Assembly (NCBI RefSeq): GCF_003473485.1
Contig: NC_053043.1
Span: 2,490,001 to 2,554,000 of the forward strand
Reading direction: 5' to 3'
Length of the DNA stretch: 64,000 nucleotides
Source: Medicago truncatula
Taxonomy: Eukaryota; Streptophyta; Magnoliopsida; Fabales; Fabaceae
Made by a program: the position numbers and the translations under genes. The notes below the pieces were generated by a model. That model had not been told where the DNA came from, did no database searches, and worked only from the letters and a program-made list of their open reading frames with translations. Shown piece by piece: positions 22,554 to 35,651 of this stretch (position 1 is the stretch's first letter; every line of letters begins with the position of its first letter).

Positions 22554-25511
22554 ATGAGAACTAAAAGTATTATATTTTTATTTTTCATCACCTTTTTTGC
22601 TTTCAATCCTTCAAATGCAAAACAAACAAAGCCCTTTTCAACTATACTCAATATTAACCATGTTCTAGACAAAATTTCTCAGCTAAAAAATGTTACACAA
22701 GGATTCCATGAATCACAGTTGCAAATCTCAGTCCCTTTGGTGGTAGCTGGAATTCTTTGCTTCATAGCTTCATCGATATCAAGTGCTGGTGGAATAGGTG
22801 GTGGTGGAATTTTCATACCTATACTAACAATTGTAGCTGGTTTAGACTTGAAAGTAGCTTCAAGTATTTCAGCTTTTATGGTCACTGGAGGATCCATTGC
22901 AAATGTTATATGCTATATGTTCACAACAAGTACTAAATTTGGTGGCAAGTCATTGATTGATTATGATATAGCACTTTCATCTGAACCATGTATGTTGTTA
23001 GGAGTGAGTGTTGGAGTTATTTGTAACCTTGTTTTTCCTGAATGGTTGATAACCTTAATGTTTGCTGTTTTTCTTGCTTGGTCTACCTCAAAAACTTGTA
23101 AAAGTGGGGTTATGTTTTGGAATATTGAATCAGAAGAGATAAGGAAAAATATTGGAGTTCAGGAAATTGAAAAAGGGTTGCTAGAAAATGAGATTACTAT
23201 GCACAAGGATAATGATGGGTCAAAAACTGTTGAAGAGAATCTTGTTTTGGTCCCTCAAGAAAATTCTAGCAAGTTGTGTATCCCTTGGTTGAAATTAGGG
23301 GTGTTACTCTTGATTTGGTTCTCTTTCTTTTCCATTTATCTTATTCGTGGCAATGGATATGGACAGGTGAGGTCTCTTTTTTCTTCAACCTTCATGGTCC
23401 AATCATGAGGCTACTTATTATTATTAAATTTTCTAAACAAATTTTAATTAGATGCATGATTTGGTTAGCATACTAGAATTGGAATTGAACAAATACTAAC
23501 AATGATATATATTTTTTATAGACAGTCGTTAGTAAATTAGTAGTTATGTTAGTTTTCAGAGTTCGAATCCTGGATCTCATTCTTAAAACTTCTTCGGTAT
23601 CCCTTAGATCACCGGCTGAGCTACCTACGCGGAACAGTAATGATAGAGTCTAGGGAAACAATTATGGTGGAAAAGTGGGCATTAGATCATTGGTTTACTA
23701 TAATAATCAGATAGAGACAAGCCATGCTGATTAGTGGTTACTAATCCATCACAAATAAGGAGGAAGAGGTAGTAGATCCAAAAGATCAATAGATAGTGTA
23801 GTACAGAATCCAAAAGCTTTGCTAGATTTGGAAACTGTCTTTTTTAATAATGACTAGTGTTGATCCTGTACTATTGTACTGCATAAGGCACTTTGATCTT
23901 GTACTTTATTTTTCTTTTTTGGCTAAATTACATTTAGTCCCTTAACTAATTTTCTAATTTTATTTTAATCTCATAACTAATTAATATTAATATTCCTTAC
24001 ATTTCAGTCCCTTAACTAATGCTTCTGTCAACCAACTTGGTCCTAGTATAGTATTTGCTATATCAATATTTTCTACTTCACTAGGGTTTAAACTCTAACC
24101 TTTTAACTTCTTCAACTTCTTCTTTAACACTTGATTCGAACCATTTGAGTTATCCTATCCTTGCTAGTCTTCTACTTTTGATTCTTATATATCGTCTTTT
24201 CATATATTGCATACATTTGATGAACCATTCTCTGATGCAATATTGTTCAAACTCTGCAGATCATTCCAATGGAACCATGCGGTGTAGGATACTGGATTAT
24301 CTCATCAGTTCAAGTACCACTAGCTGTGGTTTTCACTGCTTGGATGGTATTAAGAAAAGAAAGTATTCAAGACCAGACTCTCATACCACAGGTTCATAAA
24401 CAACATAGATTCAAAGATAGTTTTTGGTTACTTGTAAGTTTGTAACCTCTTTCAATCTACTTGCAGCTAACTTCTATTAAACTGATATGCAGGTACAGTG
24501 TCAGAACAGAAATTGTCCATCAAATAAGCTTGTTTTTCCATTGATGGCACTACTAGCAGGAATGTTAGGTGGTGTTTTTGGAATTGGTGGTGGAATGCTG
24601 ATAAGTCCACTTCTTCTTCAGGTTGGAATAGCTCCTGAGGTAAGTTCCAATGTTATAAGCTTTACTGATGTCATGATTGAATAGACAAATTGATCCTCAA
24701 AATTGTAACATCGGCGAAAATAAACCCTCATTTTTTAAAATTGGCAAATTTTTATCTGAAACTGTAAAATATCATTTGAAATGGTCTAATCCATTAACTT
24801 CTATTGTTTGAAGATATGACGTGACATATTAATTGGACATGTCCTATTGCACGATGTTCCTACATGAACATCACACTATTTCACCTAGGACTAATTTGCC
24901 TATGAAATTTGGGTCATCTCAACGACAAATTTGTCAATATTTTAATTGTACTTGGACTAGTTACTAGCAAACTAGTTTATGAAAAAACCGGAATTTCTTA
25001 GGCAAGTTAGTCCTTAGTGAGATGTCATTGATTATTTTACAATTTTAGAGATATATTTGTCAATATATCTAAAAAACAGATATATTTGCAAAAATCAAAG
25101 ACTACTTCGACCGATGCATTATTGTAATCTATCATCTGATTGTTGATTACTGCAGTAAGTAAACAGATATTAACCAAGTAATCAAATTTTCTTAAATTAT
25201 AGGTAACAGCAGCAACATGTTCTTTCATGGTTTTCTTCTCTTCTACAATGTCATCGTTGCAATATTTGCTATTGGGAATGGAACATGTAGAGACTGCCTT
25301 AATCTTGGCCATAATGTGTTTTGTTGCATCACTTCTTGGGTTATTAGTAGTACAGAAAGTAATTAGGAAATATGGAAGACCCTCTATAATAGTCTTCTCA
25401 GTTAGCATAGTGATGTCTTTAAGTATTGTTCTAATGACTAGCTTTGGGACCCTAAAGGTTTGGGAAGACTACAAATCAGGGAAATACATGGGGTTCAAAC
25501 TACCCTGTTAA
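22554..25511 (+). CDS. TauE/SafE family membrane protein (putative sulfite or anion exporter)
   Basis: Four exons: 22554-23366, 24260-24433, 24493-24639 and 25203-25511, all phase 0, giving 480 residues. Residues 1-22 look like a signal peptide. Two homologous TauE halves follow, each opening with a glycine-rich loop: SAGGIGGGGIFIPI (77-90) and GGVFGIGGGMLISP (355-368). A hydrophilic loop (about 185-255) separates them. IIPMEPCGVGYW opens exon 2, and MGFKLPC ends the protein as in plant homologues I recall. Multiple hydrophobic segments indicate a multipass membrane protein. The exon 2 end is the least certain point: GTAAGT at 24434 is strong, with an earlier weaker site after DQTLIPQ. Introns 1 and 3 carry repeat fragments. 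Substrate is unproven; bacterial relatives export sulfite or organosulfonates. Confidence 0.88.
24685..25060. repeat. Inverted-repeat fragment in TauE intron 3
   Basis: The left end 'gacaaattgatcctcaaaattgtaa' and the right end 'ttacaattttagagatatatttgtc' are partly reverse complementary, suggesting an old MITE inside the intron. No clear target duplication was seen. Confidence 0.35.
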
Positions 25512-25960
25512 AACAGCTGTGTTACATAAGTTTTTGTTTGTATACCTCTCTCCTTTTTTTTATTAGTTTTTGTTATTTTCGCATATATTAAGAAAAGTAG
25601 ATACCGCATTTAATGTGTCCGTTTTGTGAATGAACGTTACCAAATTACGCTCGTGTGTAAGATGTGTTCAAAAGAATATCAATAAGTTAATCAGGGACAA
25701 TAAACATGACTTTCAATCAATAGAGTAATATATATCCACAACATTGAAAACAAACAAAATATACAAATTTTGGCTGACACAAAAACTGTAAACAAAAGTA
25801 ACCAATTAGCTTAAGCATTGAGCTAATGGAACTAGGAAACAAAACATGAAGAATTGACATATCACAAATGAAAAGGAATTGACCAAGATGTTATAGTACA
25901 GGACCACAAAACACACTTCTTACAACTTGCAAAGAAAAAAATATCATACAGAAGCTTGTA
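25512..25960. other. Convergent 3' regions of TauE and thioredoxin genes
   Basis: The two genes point at each other across 449 bp that must hold both 3' untranslated regions and poly(A) signals. AT-rich, no other feature. Confidence 0.6.
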
Positions 25961-27782
25961 CTAGGCAATTGATGCACGAGTGGACTGAACAAATCCCTCT
26001 ATCCTTTTCTTAATCTCCTCTGGATTAGCACCAACTATCTTGTCCGATGGAGCACCATCCTTCAACAACAAAAATGTTGGCATTGCCTTTATATCATTCT
26101 TGGTGGCCACCTCCTGAACCGCCCCAAAAAAATTTCAATTGATTCAATTTCCATCAGTACACAATATTAAACCATTAGATTAAAAATCAAAACAACAAAA
26201 ACTTTTCTGTTTCGATGCCTCCGGCATGAAAATAACACAGGAAAAGCATGTTAAGATTGTATATTGCTTAATAACAATATAAGTCATTGAACCTTATTAG
26301 TTATGCGTGTAGAACACAGTAAACATTTTAGAATACAAGTTATAGGAGAGTAACAGTATACGGTAAACATTTGATGCGACAGACTATAAAAGGAAAAGCT
26401 CAATTCACAGGTATTTCACCAGCAATCTGTTTCTGAGCATTAGGCAACAGTTCAAAACATTTGTTGACTTCAATTCAAATGTATTTTATCTGTTATGTTA
26501 TGTATGAAACCTATATATATGTATAGCTACATCTTTTGATGTCAACTAAGTGAATGCAGTCATCTTTTCCATCCGTTCTTTAGATGGTATCAGAGCTTTC
26601 TAACTATGTCGAGTTAAAGTCAATGGTACGGATCCCATTGGTTTTTTGTACCTGCAAGATGTCTCATAAGTTACAAAAGCCCCTTTAAGCCAGATATTCA
26701 AATCCATCATCCTCCCAGGTTATATTTGTAGAGAATCAATTTCAGTGGAGCCACGAAGACTGAGTATATTGCATAACATGGATTCTATGTCAAAAGAGTA
26801 GCTGACGAATTCTGTCATTTATCTTGTCACTTGGGATACAGTTCTATATGGTGGTATATGTACAGAATTTCCTTCACCATACAAGCAGATTCTCTCAAAA
26901 AAAAAAAAAAAAAAACTCTAATCACCATAGTGATGTCGGATTTCCATCCGAATACTCTACAATAGACACTACATGTCAATTATATGACTGAATTTTGTTG
27001 GTCGCACAGTTGCAAATTGTAGTAAAAGGTTTTGATCCAACAACAACGAAGCCTTGTCCCACTAAGTATGGTGGACTACATGTATTAAACGACACTATAA
27101 TGTTGTCATATATCATATCTATATCCAACAGTAAAAGGTTTTTATCCCAATTATGTATGTTAAGTAAACATTTATGGTTTAGCCGCAAAAAGGTTTTGAC
27201 CTAAATAAGAATACATCCCAGATTCCCACATAGCCTCACATCCACTCAAGAAGAAAGTTGAGAGATTATAAGTATTAATTAACGATGATGTGTTTAAATA
27301 TGTAATAGTACTAAGTTATTAAGTAATAAGCGCATGTATATGCATGAACCAAAATGTGCATCTACAAGAAATTACCTTGACTTCATCAACATCAACGGAG
27401 AGAAACAGAAAATCTGGATAATCTGATGCGAATTCTTCAAAAAATGGAATCATAGCCACTGATGGCATACACCATGAAGCAGTAAAGTGAACAACAATCT
27501 AAGATCCATCGCACAAAATACAAAAAATATAAGAATATATCTATCAATCAATCCAATAATACTCTACCCTTAAAGAAAAAGAACAACACAACCTGAACCA
27601 GCAAATCAATTTGAATCAAAACTAGAAAATTCACAAATCAAATACTCGTTTGAAGCTTCAAAAACATTCAAACTTTGACTTACAGGAGAATTCTGATTAG
27701 AAGCTTGGTTGACATGAAACTCCCATGATTGCAAAGAATCAATCACCACTACCTTGGACTTGTTTTCCTCTGTGTTTTCCAT
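25961..27782 (-). CDS. CXXS1: Monocysteinic thioredoxin, CXXS1 type
   Basis: Three exons on the - strand: 27684-27782, 27376-27498 and 25961-26113, all phase 0, giving 124 residues. The thioredoxin fold is recognisable: IVVHFTASWCMPS (34-46), FLFLSVDVDEV (64-74), and AMPTFLLLKDG (84-94) with the cis-proline at 86. The active site is WCMPS (42-46): the second cysteine of the usual WCGPC or WCPPC is serine. Plant CXXS1 proteins have this monocysteinic site; they are reported as poor disulfide reductases with isomerase-like activity. No targeting peptide is seen, so it is probably cytosolic. No ORF caller would list it because all exons are short. Intron 2 (27375-26114) is 1.26 kb and holds repeat debris. 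Confidence 0.9.
26584..26740. mobile_element. Possible LTR-element scrap in thioredoxin intron 2
   Basis: TGGTATCAGAGC at about 26585 is identical to the common initiator-Met primer-binding site of plant LTR retrotransposons. No LTR pair or coding part is readable nearby, so this would be a very small, old remnant; chance is possible. Confidence 0.25.
27035..27115. repeat. Dispersed repeat 'aagccttgtcccactaagt'
   Basis: The phrase aagccttgtcccactaagta followed by 'ggactacatg' is a widespread plant repeat tail that also occurs at 34490-34560 in this window (aagccttatcccactaagtg). I recall it as a retroposon 3' end, but its class is not shown here. Confidence 0.45.
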
Positions 27783-29380
27783 TTTAACCTTCCTTCAACT
27801 TTCTACTTGATGATTTCTGAAGAAAACAAAACCAACAAATAAAAATATTTTCACTGTTTTTACTATAATTTCAGCTTAGACAGTCTTAAACAAAATTGGA
27901 TACTAAATAAGATGACAGCAGACACGAATCGTTACATTATTTTCATCAACGGATAAGGACAACCCCCTAAACAAGGATCTCATCTCACCTTGCTACAGAA
28001 CAAAGTATTAATTATTTAATTCAAACTAAATAAAACTATTGGCTAACTCACCATATGAGTTGGTTCAAGGTTAGACTTCTACGATATGACGAAGCAATAT
28101 TCAAATTTCAGTTAAAAGAGTTACATACGTCTCAAATACAATTAACTCTCGTGAAAATAATAAATGGGAAAAAAGTTAATCATCCAACAAATTTTTATTA
28201 AAATAAGAATAATTACTTAATTTTCATCTAGACAAATTTATTCTTAACAATTTAACTTTTTTTTTAATATAAATCAATCACAAAAGTAACTACCAATTTT
28301 TATCGAACACTATGAATTTACCAATTTATATAAATATTACAAAATTGATAAATCAAAATGTATATCGCCCTCTTGATAATATAGTAATTGAAATGTTAAT
28401 TAGTGTCCTAAGAATAATATGTTTTTATAATATGTTTTTAAGGAAGTTTATGTAACTTATGCATAAGAAAATTAAAGAATTTAAATGAATAATTTTTTTA
28501 ATTTGAATTCTTATGGCATTGCTTAACAAGACCTAGTAATAACAATAATAATTGGTTGTGTAGTTTGTCCAAGTGGAAAAACAATCAAAGAGATAAAAGA
28601 AAAAGATATGGGGTATCTTAAACTAACCAAGTGAAAAATCAAATCATTGAATATCCACCGTTCATCTCCATCCAAATTTGTGGTTCTAGCTGTCCTACCA
28701 TTGGACTCAACGGGCGCCCACTGACTCTCAGTCATCCCTGCGTCTGGAAGATTCTCCACCAAAAGGTAGCAGACAAATAAATATTAGTACTCCTTCCCTT
28801 TATCTTTGGTCCACATTAAATTTATAATTAACTTAGGTGAAAAGCAACCACGTCTCATATCCCCTCACATGGTTTTGCTTAGTGTTGATCTTAATTCAAT
28901 TAGAGTCTGGCTCAGTTTGATTCACTAAAAAAACAAATTAATGGCCTACCTCATCTATTTAATGCAAATAAAATGACTATAAAAATTGAAGATCACAGTC
29001 GAACTTAATGCATGCATTATTGGTAATTAAATCAACAGCATTCTACATGACCCAAAGCATGTTGTTAACAACTGTTGACGTGCCATCCAATCAACCTTGT
29101 GAAGTTGCAAGAATTAATCAAATTATGTGATATTACATAGATTACAATCAACAAGCTGCTCAAATAAAATAAATTTTGTCATATCACAGCTAAATGATAC
29201 AGGGCATCAACAACACCGCTGAGGCTATAGTGATAGCCAATCCACTACAAGCTCAATTCTCTAAAACTTAACACAATTACATTTACCATACTTAGAACAA
29301 CACAACACTTCTTCTATCACTACAAGCTCAATATATTTTGGTTATGGTCTGAGCTATGCCATTTTGCTAGCAGACCTTGC
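27783..29380. other. Spacer between thioredoxin and kinesin genes
   Basis: Contains the thioredoxin promoter (proximal to 27783) and the kinesin 3' untranslated region (about 29100-29380). At 28620-28760 a GC-richer block on the - strand reads MVENLPDAGMTESQWAPVES, ending before a possible donor; it looks like a repeat fragment or exon relic and has no recognised relative. Confidence 0.45.
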
Positions 29381-32300
29381 TTAGCCATAGCTCAAACGAG
29401 AATCAGAAGCCTTCATGGATGTCTGGCGCCGAGGAATACCAATCTCACAACTATTTACTCTCGCGGCAAAACGAAGAGAGCAGAGTGACTCTCCAGTTGA
29501 AGATGGATCGGGTGAAATATTTACAAACATCAAAGTCTTAGAATCTCCGCCAAGACATGGCTGCCAAAGGAAAAAACAGAAAGTTAAATGAGTAATCATT
29601 AACAAAGGAAAAGAAAATATACTCATGAACAAATGCCAAAGGAAAAAACAGAAAGTTAAGCAGAATATGAGCATATTCAGATACATGTTAGTTAAATGGG
29701 GCTGCCCCTCATGTTCTCTCATGTGTAAATAATCAACTTCGTATTTAAATTTTCAAAGAATTTAAGAACTGCCATTTGACTATTTTTTTAAGAATCCTCA
29801 AGTTCTCTGCACTCACATGATGTTAAAATTTAAAGGTATAGTAATGAAAATGAAATAAAAGGCAACAAAAACATGCAAATATTCAAGCTAAGCAAACCTG
29901 GAGAAGGGTTGTCAGTTTAGAATTCCTGAAGGGGACATGATCCTCTTTCTTTGCCAAGGCAAAAATGACATCACTCAAACAGGAGAGACTTTTGTTTATC
30001 GCCTGACAGACATATATAGCAAACATTTATTACTAGTTGATTAATGGAACTATTTTATCAGCATAGAACTCAAGTTATAACAATGAAAATCAAGGACACC
30101 TTAGTTTCATTCAGGCGGTCCCCAGTTGCTCCACTTTTCGACAGCCTTTCACTTCCAGCAAGATCTATCAGGTTTAGCACACCTTGAACCTGTTGTTCAG
30201 TGTTCTACAAACCAGACAAAAGTAAATCAGGAGACAGTTGACAAAAGAACAGAAAATATAGCATTATATCAAAGAGCAGTACCTCATTAACACCACTAAT
30301 TCGCAGAGTAAAGACAAAGTGACTTCGCGACGATTGTTCATTCATCTGTGTTCTTCCTACTGACCTGGAAAAATGTAAAGGGCATTGACGTTTAAAAATC
30401 CAGAAAGAACACAATCACGTTGTATCTTGTACATTGAAGAATGAAGGTCATGTTTACTTTATGAAAACATTTTCTGTTTTCATTTTCTAAATTTTTTGTT
30501 AATTTTACTTGTTAACAAGGAGGTAATAGACACTTCAAGTGAACTGTGTGTTTTTCGGAAACAATGAAAATGCTAAAAGCATTGTTTTCATTATGTCATC
30601 ACTTTATCACAATAGTTCACTTCAAGAATCTTGCATCTTCTTATTAGCAAGTTAAAATGATCAAACTATAGAATATGATGAAAAACAAAAATTTATTATG
30701 AAACGATTATACAGTACCCGGAAACTTGATAGCTACAATAAAATATTAGTTGAAAATGAATAATATTGGTCATCCAAAACTTCACACAAAAGCAGATGCA
30801 TTATTGCACTGTGGCACATATTTGTCTGGAAAGCTCGCCCCAACATAACTTCACAACACAATCTCTAAATTAACATTTGCAGATTTCAGTTATTACTTTA
30901 CCTGCTTTGTGCAGCCTGTTTTAAAAGGGCGGAAATCTCATCTGCACCGCAAACATCCACAATAGTTAGGTCCGGAACATATGTGTTTTTTCCATTGGCA
31001 TCGTGTATAATATTGTACTTCTTTCCAGGATTTTCTGTTGGTGATAACAAATCCCTTATGGTCTCGTTGTATATTTCAAGTACTGAGGCCTGCAAATAAA
31101 TATTTACACAGATTGTAAAGTTTCCACCAACATTTGTACCTAATGCAAACCAAAATAATGAGAAGGTACATTAGCCTATTCACCTGCATTGTGTACTTCC
31201 ACCCTTGATCTTTCAGAGACTGACTAACGAGGAATATCTGTTCAAGTGAACGTGGTATCAAGCCTTTGAGCTCAGGAGGGCCAGGCCTGCCAACCATCGT
31301 ATAGGTTTTTCCAGAACCTGTTTGTCCATAAGCAAAAATGCAAACCTACCCCAATAAACCACGAAACCTTTGTCAGCCAACCAAGGCATAGTTTATCTAG
31401 TAAAGGCCAAAACAACACAAATAATAACGAGAAAATATAGAAGAAAAGGCCCTAGAAAGATTTTACCAAAATGGCATAATCCATTTCCGTGCTGCTTCGT
31501 GAAGGAAAAAAACTACTTTTTTTAAGAAACAACTAAATTCTTAGGACTTATTCCATTAACAACAGACGCCAAGGTATCAAGCACAAGGTACTATTCAGAT
31601 ATAGCCAGACAAAATTCCATGTGACCAAAATAATGTGCCAGACTTTGCATTTTAGAGAACAAAAACAAGCAGAACTTCAATTTTAAGTTATTTTACCTTT
31701 TGAAAGAAAAAATCAGAATGTACCAGCAAACAACAGAGTAAAGGTTACAGCAACCAAAACAATCAGAATCTACCAGCAAGCAACAGAGGAATGGTAACAG
31801 CAACCAAAACATTGCACATCAAAAAATAAATCCTTTAAAAAACTGTAAATAGCCGAAATGGCTACACAGCTTTTATTTTGCTATAAGTCAAACTGCATCC
31901 AACAGAATTGTGCAAGTCTCCAAAGCCAAGAGTAAGTGTTTTTCCATCTTGCAAGTTGTAACATTCCTATAGTTTCCAATTTATATTCTGTTTTACCTAT
32001 TTTAATGCATAAACGGTCTGGTGCTTATAGTGAATAAAAAATAGACAGTAGAAATCACCTTGTACCCATCAAGCGCGCTTTGTACTAGCTGAGAAATCTC
32101 GGTGAAAACATCCTGCTGTGAAGCCTCCTGATTAAATACTTTGTCAAATGTAAAAGAATACTTCTGACCTGCGTATTTTTAAGTGATTTGTAAGTGATGA
32201 AATTCTTATAATCGTAAAGGCTCATAAACTACATGAAACTTATTCAAAATGGTGGCAAGAGAGAGGAAAGAATTTGTGTATATACCGCTCTGTGCCAATT

Positions 32301-35300
32301 CAACACCTCGACCAAGAGCTTCTGTTGATGAAGGGAAAGTAACTACCATGTCTGCTGCAGGACCATCCTCTGGTAGCAAAGGTCGAACACGGCAGAACAC
32401 ACGGATATTTCCTTTTAATTCCTATATACACAGATATACATATATTGATAAATGATTATATACTATTGATTTATTATACCAAACAGTTAATGAGAAGTAA
32501 AAATAAATTTTAAGCAGAAACCATTTACCAGAATAGTGTTGTGCAATTTTTTACGTAATGTCTCTCCTTCAATTACTTGGAGCTCTTTTTCAGCCAGTCT
32601 CTCTTGTAGTTGACCTATAGTTCTTTTCTGGTCTTCAAACACCGTTTGTGTTTCCGAAAAAGACAAATCGGCCATCTAACAAGAAAATAAAGTTATTTTT
32701 ATTTGTAATTGTCAGATATGTGTTGACTGCTACAAGCAAAATTCAACTAATACCATTCATATTAATCATTTTCCCTGTTAAAAATATTTCGAATTTTCTT
32801 ATTGTTGAATAGCTGGATATGATATTATTCAAGAGTTAAAGACAAACATTAACAAGCAAAGACCAAGCACAATTGGTAATAAGGTTCAATAGTTAAACTT
32901 GAAAAAAAAAATATCTCCAGAATCATATTTTATTTTATGAACAAGAAGATGATCAAAATCCACCCAAATTTTAATATAAGGAAGTAAATTTTCAAATGAA
33001 ACTAATAATATAGGAAAAGCAAAACACACACACATGCAGACATCAGTACAACTTTGTACCTTTAACTTCTCCTTTTCGGCATTCAACTGCTGCTGCAACA
33101 TATCTATTTGTTGCCTTTGTGAAGTACATACCTCCTACAAGTAAAGTCAGAAATATAATGAACACGGGAGTGCATAATACTTAATCACTAAAATGGTCGA
33201 GAAACAATAAACATACCTCGAGAGCATTTGTTTTAGCCATCAATGTACCCAACTGTTCACTTGATTTCCCTGTATACTCTTTGTATTTTGCTACCTCTCC
33301 AGTTAAAGCTTGTACTTGTCCCAATTGGCGATCACGGTCGTCTCTTATTTGTTTTAGTTCATCTCGGAGGCATTTGAGTTCATTAGCTAACATGTCTTTT
33401 GCCTTTGTAGCCTCTTCCTGTGAAGCCTGAGATAATAAGAAAGCAATGGGTCCAATGAGAAAAACATTGTTGAGATACATCAAGCAACAAGTCAAAATCA
33501 ATATAAATATCAGCAAAATGCACAAGGCTTTTAAGTTCATAATATTTGCATTTCACTGCTCTTCATTCAAGTACATATTATTATCCAATGTACTCATTTT
33601 CGATTTCATTTCCAAGAAATCATTCAAAGAAGAAAAAAATTCCAACTTGTCCACGACATTTTGAGTATCAGCAGGAAAATTTAAGAACTAAAACCATCTA
33701 TTGACAATACACATCATATATGATAAGACTCGATAGCACTAACCAACATTAAATAACTTACTTTATGAGATGCCAACTGCTCTTGCAATGCCTTATTGTG
33801 GCCTCTAACATTGCTAAGGTTCTCAACAATACTTGATTTCTCAGTTTCCAGTCGTTTTTGTGCCGCACTAGCTGCGTCAAGATTTGCCTGAAGGCTACTA
33901 TTGTACTGCTGCAAACTGATATTATACTCTTTTGATCTATTGTACAAGTTTTCATTTTCGGTGGCCTGCAAAAATCAACAATTACAAAAGGAAGGGTGGA
34001 TAATAATTGAGGCAATCTGCTGGTATCAAAAACCAACATTGTGGACTTGTATATTTAAACAGTAACTATAATAACAGAGCATTACCTGCCGCTCAGCAGC
34101 TGATCTCGCATTGCAAACTCTCTCAAGTTCAGTTGAAAGAGAAACTTGCATCTGCTCAGCTTCATTTCTGGCTTCTTTTTCTTTTCTATAACATTCCATC
34201 ACTTCCTGGTAGCCAAAAACACAAGAAAGAAGGTCATAAAGCAAAAGAAACATCACCAGGAATATCCAATCACAACAATGTGGCAAACAACCATACCAAT
34301 TTATCTGATTCTTCCTTTGCAATCTTCTCTTCTAAAGAGGAAATTGTCATCCTCAAATTTGATATAGCCTCATTCAATTCTGCTATCTTCATGTTCATCT
34401 CATTCTCTGAGAAAAAGAAAAAAAATATAGATCATGTTAAAATATTGAATAAATGTTCTTAAGTCTTAACTAAAAACCGAAGACTGACAACGACAAACAA
34501 GCCTTATCCCACTAAGTGGGGTCGGCTAGATAGATCAAAGTACGCCATAATATTCTATAATAAACCTAAAAAACCAAAGACTATCAATTATCCTATAGTT
34601 TAAATGATGGAATAATGCAAAATGATAAAACTATTTAGTAAGTACTTTAGATAGAAAGAACAATTTCATTGGAGTGTTAAAAAAACCATTCCTTCATTAT
34701 ATTTAAAAAAACTATTCCTTCGAAAGTAGTATTTTTAACCATTGTATGCATAGGTTTAAATAGTAAAATCAAGCATTCCATTCATTTGGTCATATATTGA
34801 AGTATTTTGCAACTGTATAAAATCAATAAAATCACTTGATATACTTCAAACTTTCCTATCATAAGTAATCTACTTATACTACATTCTTCACTGTTACTAC
34901 CAAATGCCATACAACAATGCCTAAAACCCTCGATGCACAAAACACAAATAAGTAGAGGCTCACCAGTATCAACGCATTTTTTCTCGGCAGATTCTAGATC
35001 TGTCTGAAGCTTTTCTTTTTCTTTAATATACCCTTCTTCAACTACCTTAAACCATCTAACGCAGTTTTTAAGTCGCTTAATAAGATCCACCATCTGCTCC
35101 ATTTTTTTCTGCAAATCAAAAATCAACCCCCATATAAGCTTTACTAACACCAAAACTCAGTGATACAGTAAAAATGAGAGAAAGATACCTTAGTATCAAG
35201 GGGATTCCCCTTTTTCATCTTCTCAGTCAATAAAGCTTCTACTTCCTCTTTGGTGAATTCAATGATGCTTGGCTCAGATCCCTCGGTTGCACCGCCACCG

Positions 35301-35651
35301 GCACCATCATTAGCGTCTGATCTGTTGTTGAGTGAACCTAATGGAGCCCTACCTCTACCCTGTACGACCATTCTTTCACCACCAATCCTTCTACGCTTAT
35401 TTTCTTCAGCACCTCCCCCTTTTTTCTGCATCTAAAAATTTAACAAATTGAACACTAATTCGACACTAATTTCACTATTAATGCAAAACGAGAACTAATA
35501 GTGTCAAAATTGAAACCTACTTGAGTAAAATCTAGAAAATAGAAAAGCATAAGAAAGAGAGAGAATGAAGGGGATTTTTTGAAGAAGAGAGAATGAAGGG
35601 GATTCATACGTTGGAGGGGCTTGGTGCCCGATTCTGGTTCCGGGAAGACAT
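29381..35651 (-). CDS. ATK1: Kinesin-14 (ATK1/KATA type), minus-end directed C-terminal motor
   Basis: Seventeen exons: 35610-35651, 35189-35431, 34964-35108, 34297-34406, 34086-34205, 33762-33965, 33217-33426, 33060-33134, 32529-32675, 32286-32421, 32059-32168, 31184-31345, 30902-31089, 30283-30364, 30100-30204, 29898-30002 and 29381-29560. Phases agree throughout; 787 residues (Arabidopsis ATK1, as recalled, is about 793). Order: basic tail with KRRRIGG, a long coiled coil (about 95-430), the kinesin-14 neck then [17 protein letters not shown] (from 433), and the motor. Motor motifs are the P-loop GQTGSGKT (521-528), switch I NEQSSRSH (639-646) and switch II DLAGSE (672-677). The protein ends [17 protein letters not shown]. 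Role from the family: spindle assembly and pole focusing in mitosis and male meiosis. The first exon codes only 14 residues and is easily missed; a second ATG opens exon 2. Confidence 0.93.
34490..34560. repeat. Dispersed repeat in kinesin intron 3
   Basis: The phrase aagccttatcccactaagtg followed by 'gggtcggctagatagatca' is the second copy of the repeat at 27035. It lies in the intron between kinesin exons 3 and 4. Confidence 0.5.

Noticed and set aside
23560-23640. tRNA-like words in TauE intron 1 (gttcgaatcctgg, ccggctgagctacctacg)
   Set aside because: Could be a worn SINE, but the two boxes are in opposite orientation and cannot form a tRNA.
28523-28762. MVENLPDAGMTESQW open frame as a gene
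   Set aside because: No family, no partner exon; more like a dispersed repeat fragment.
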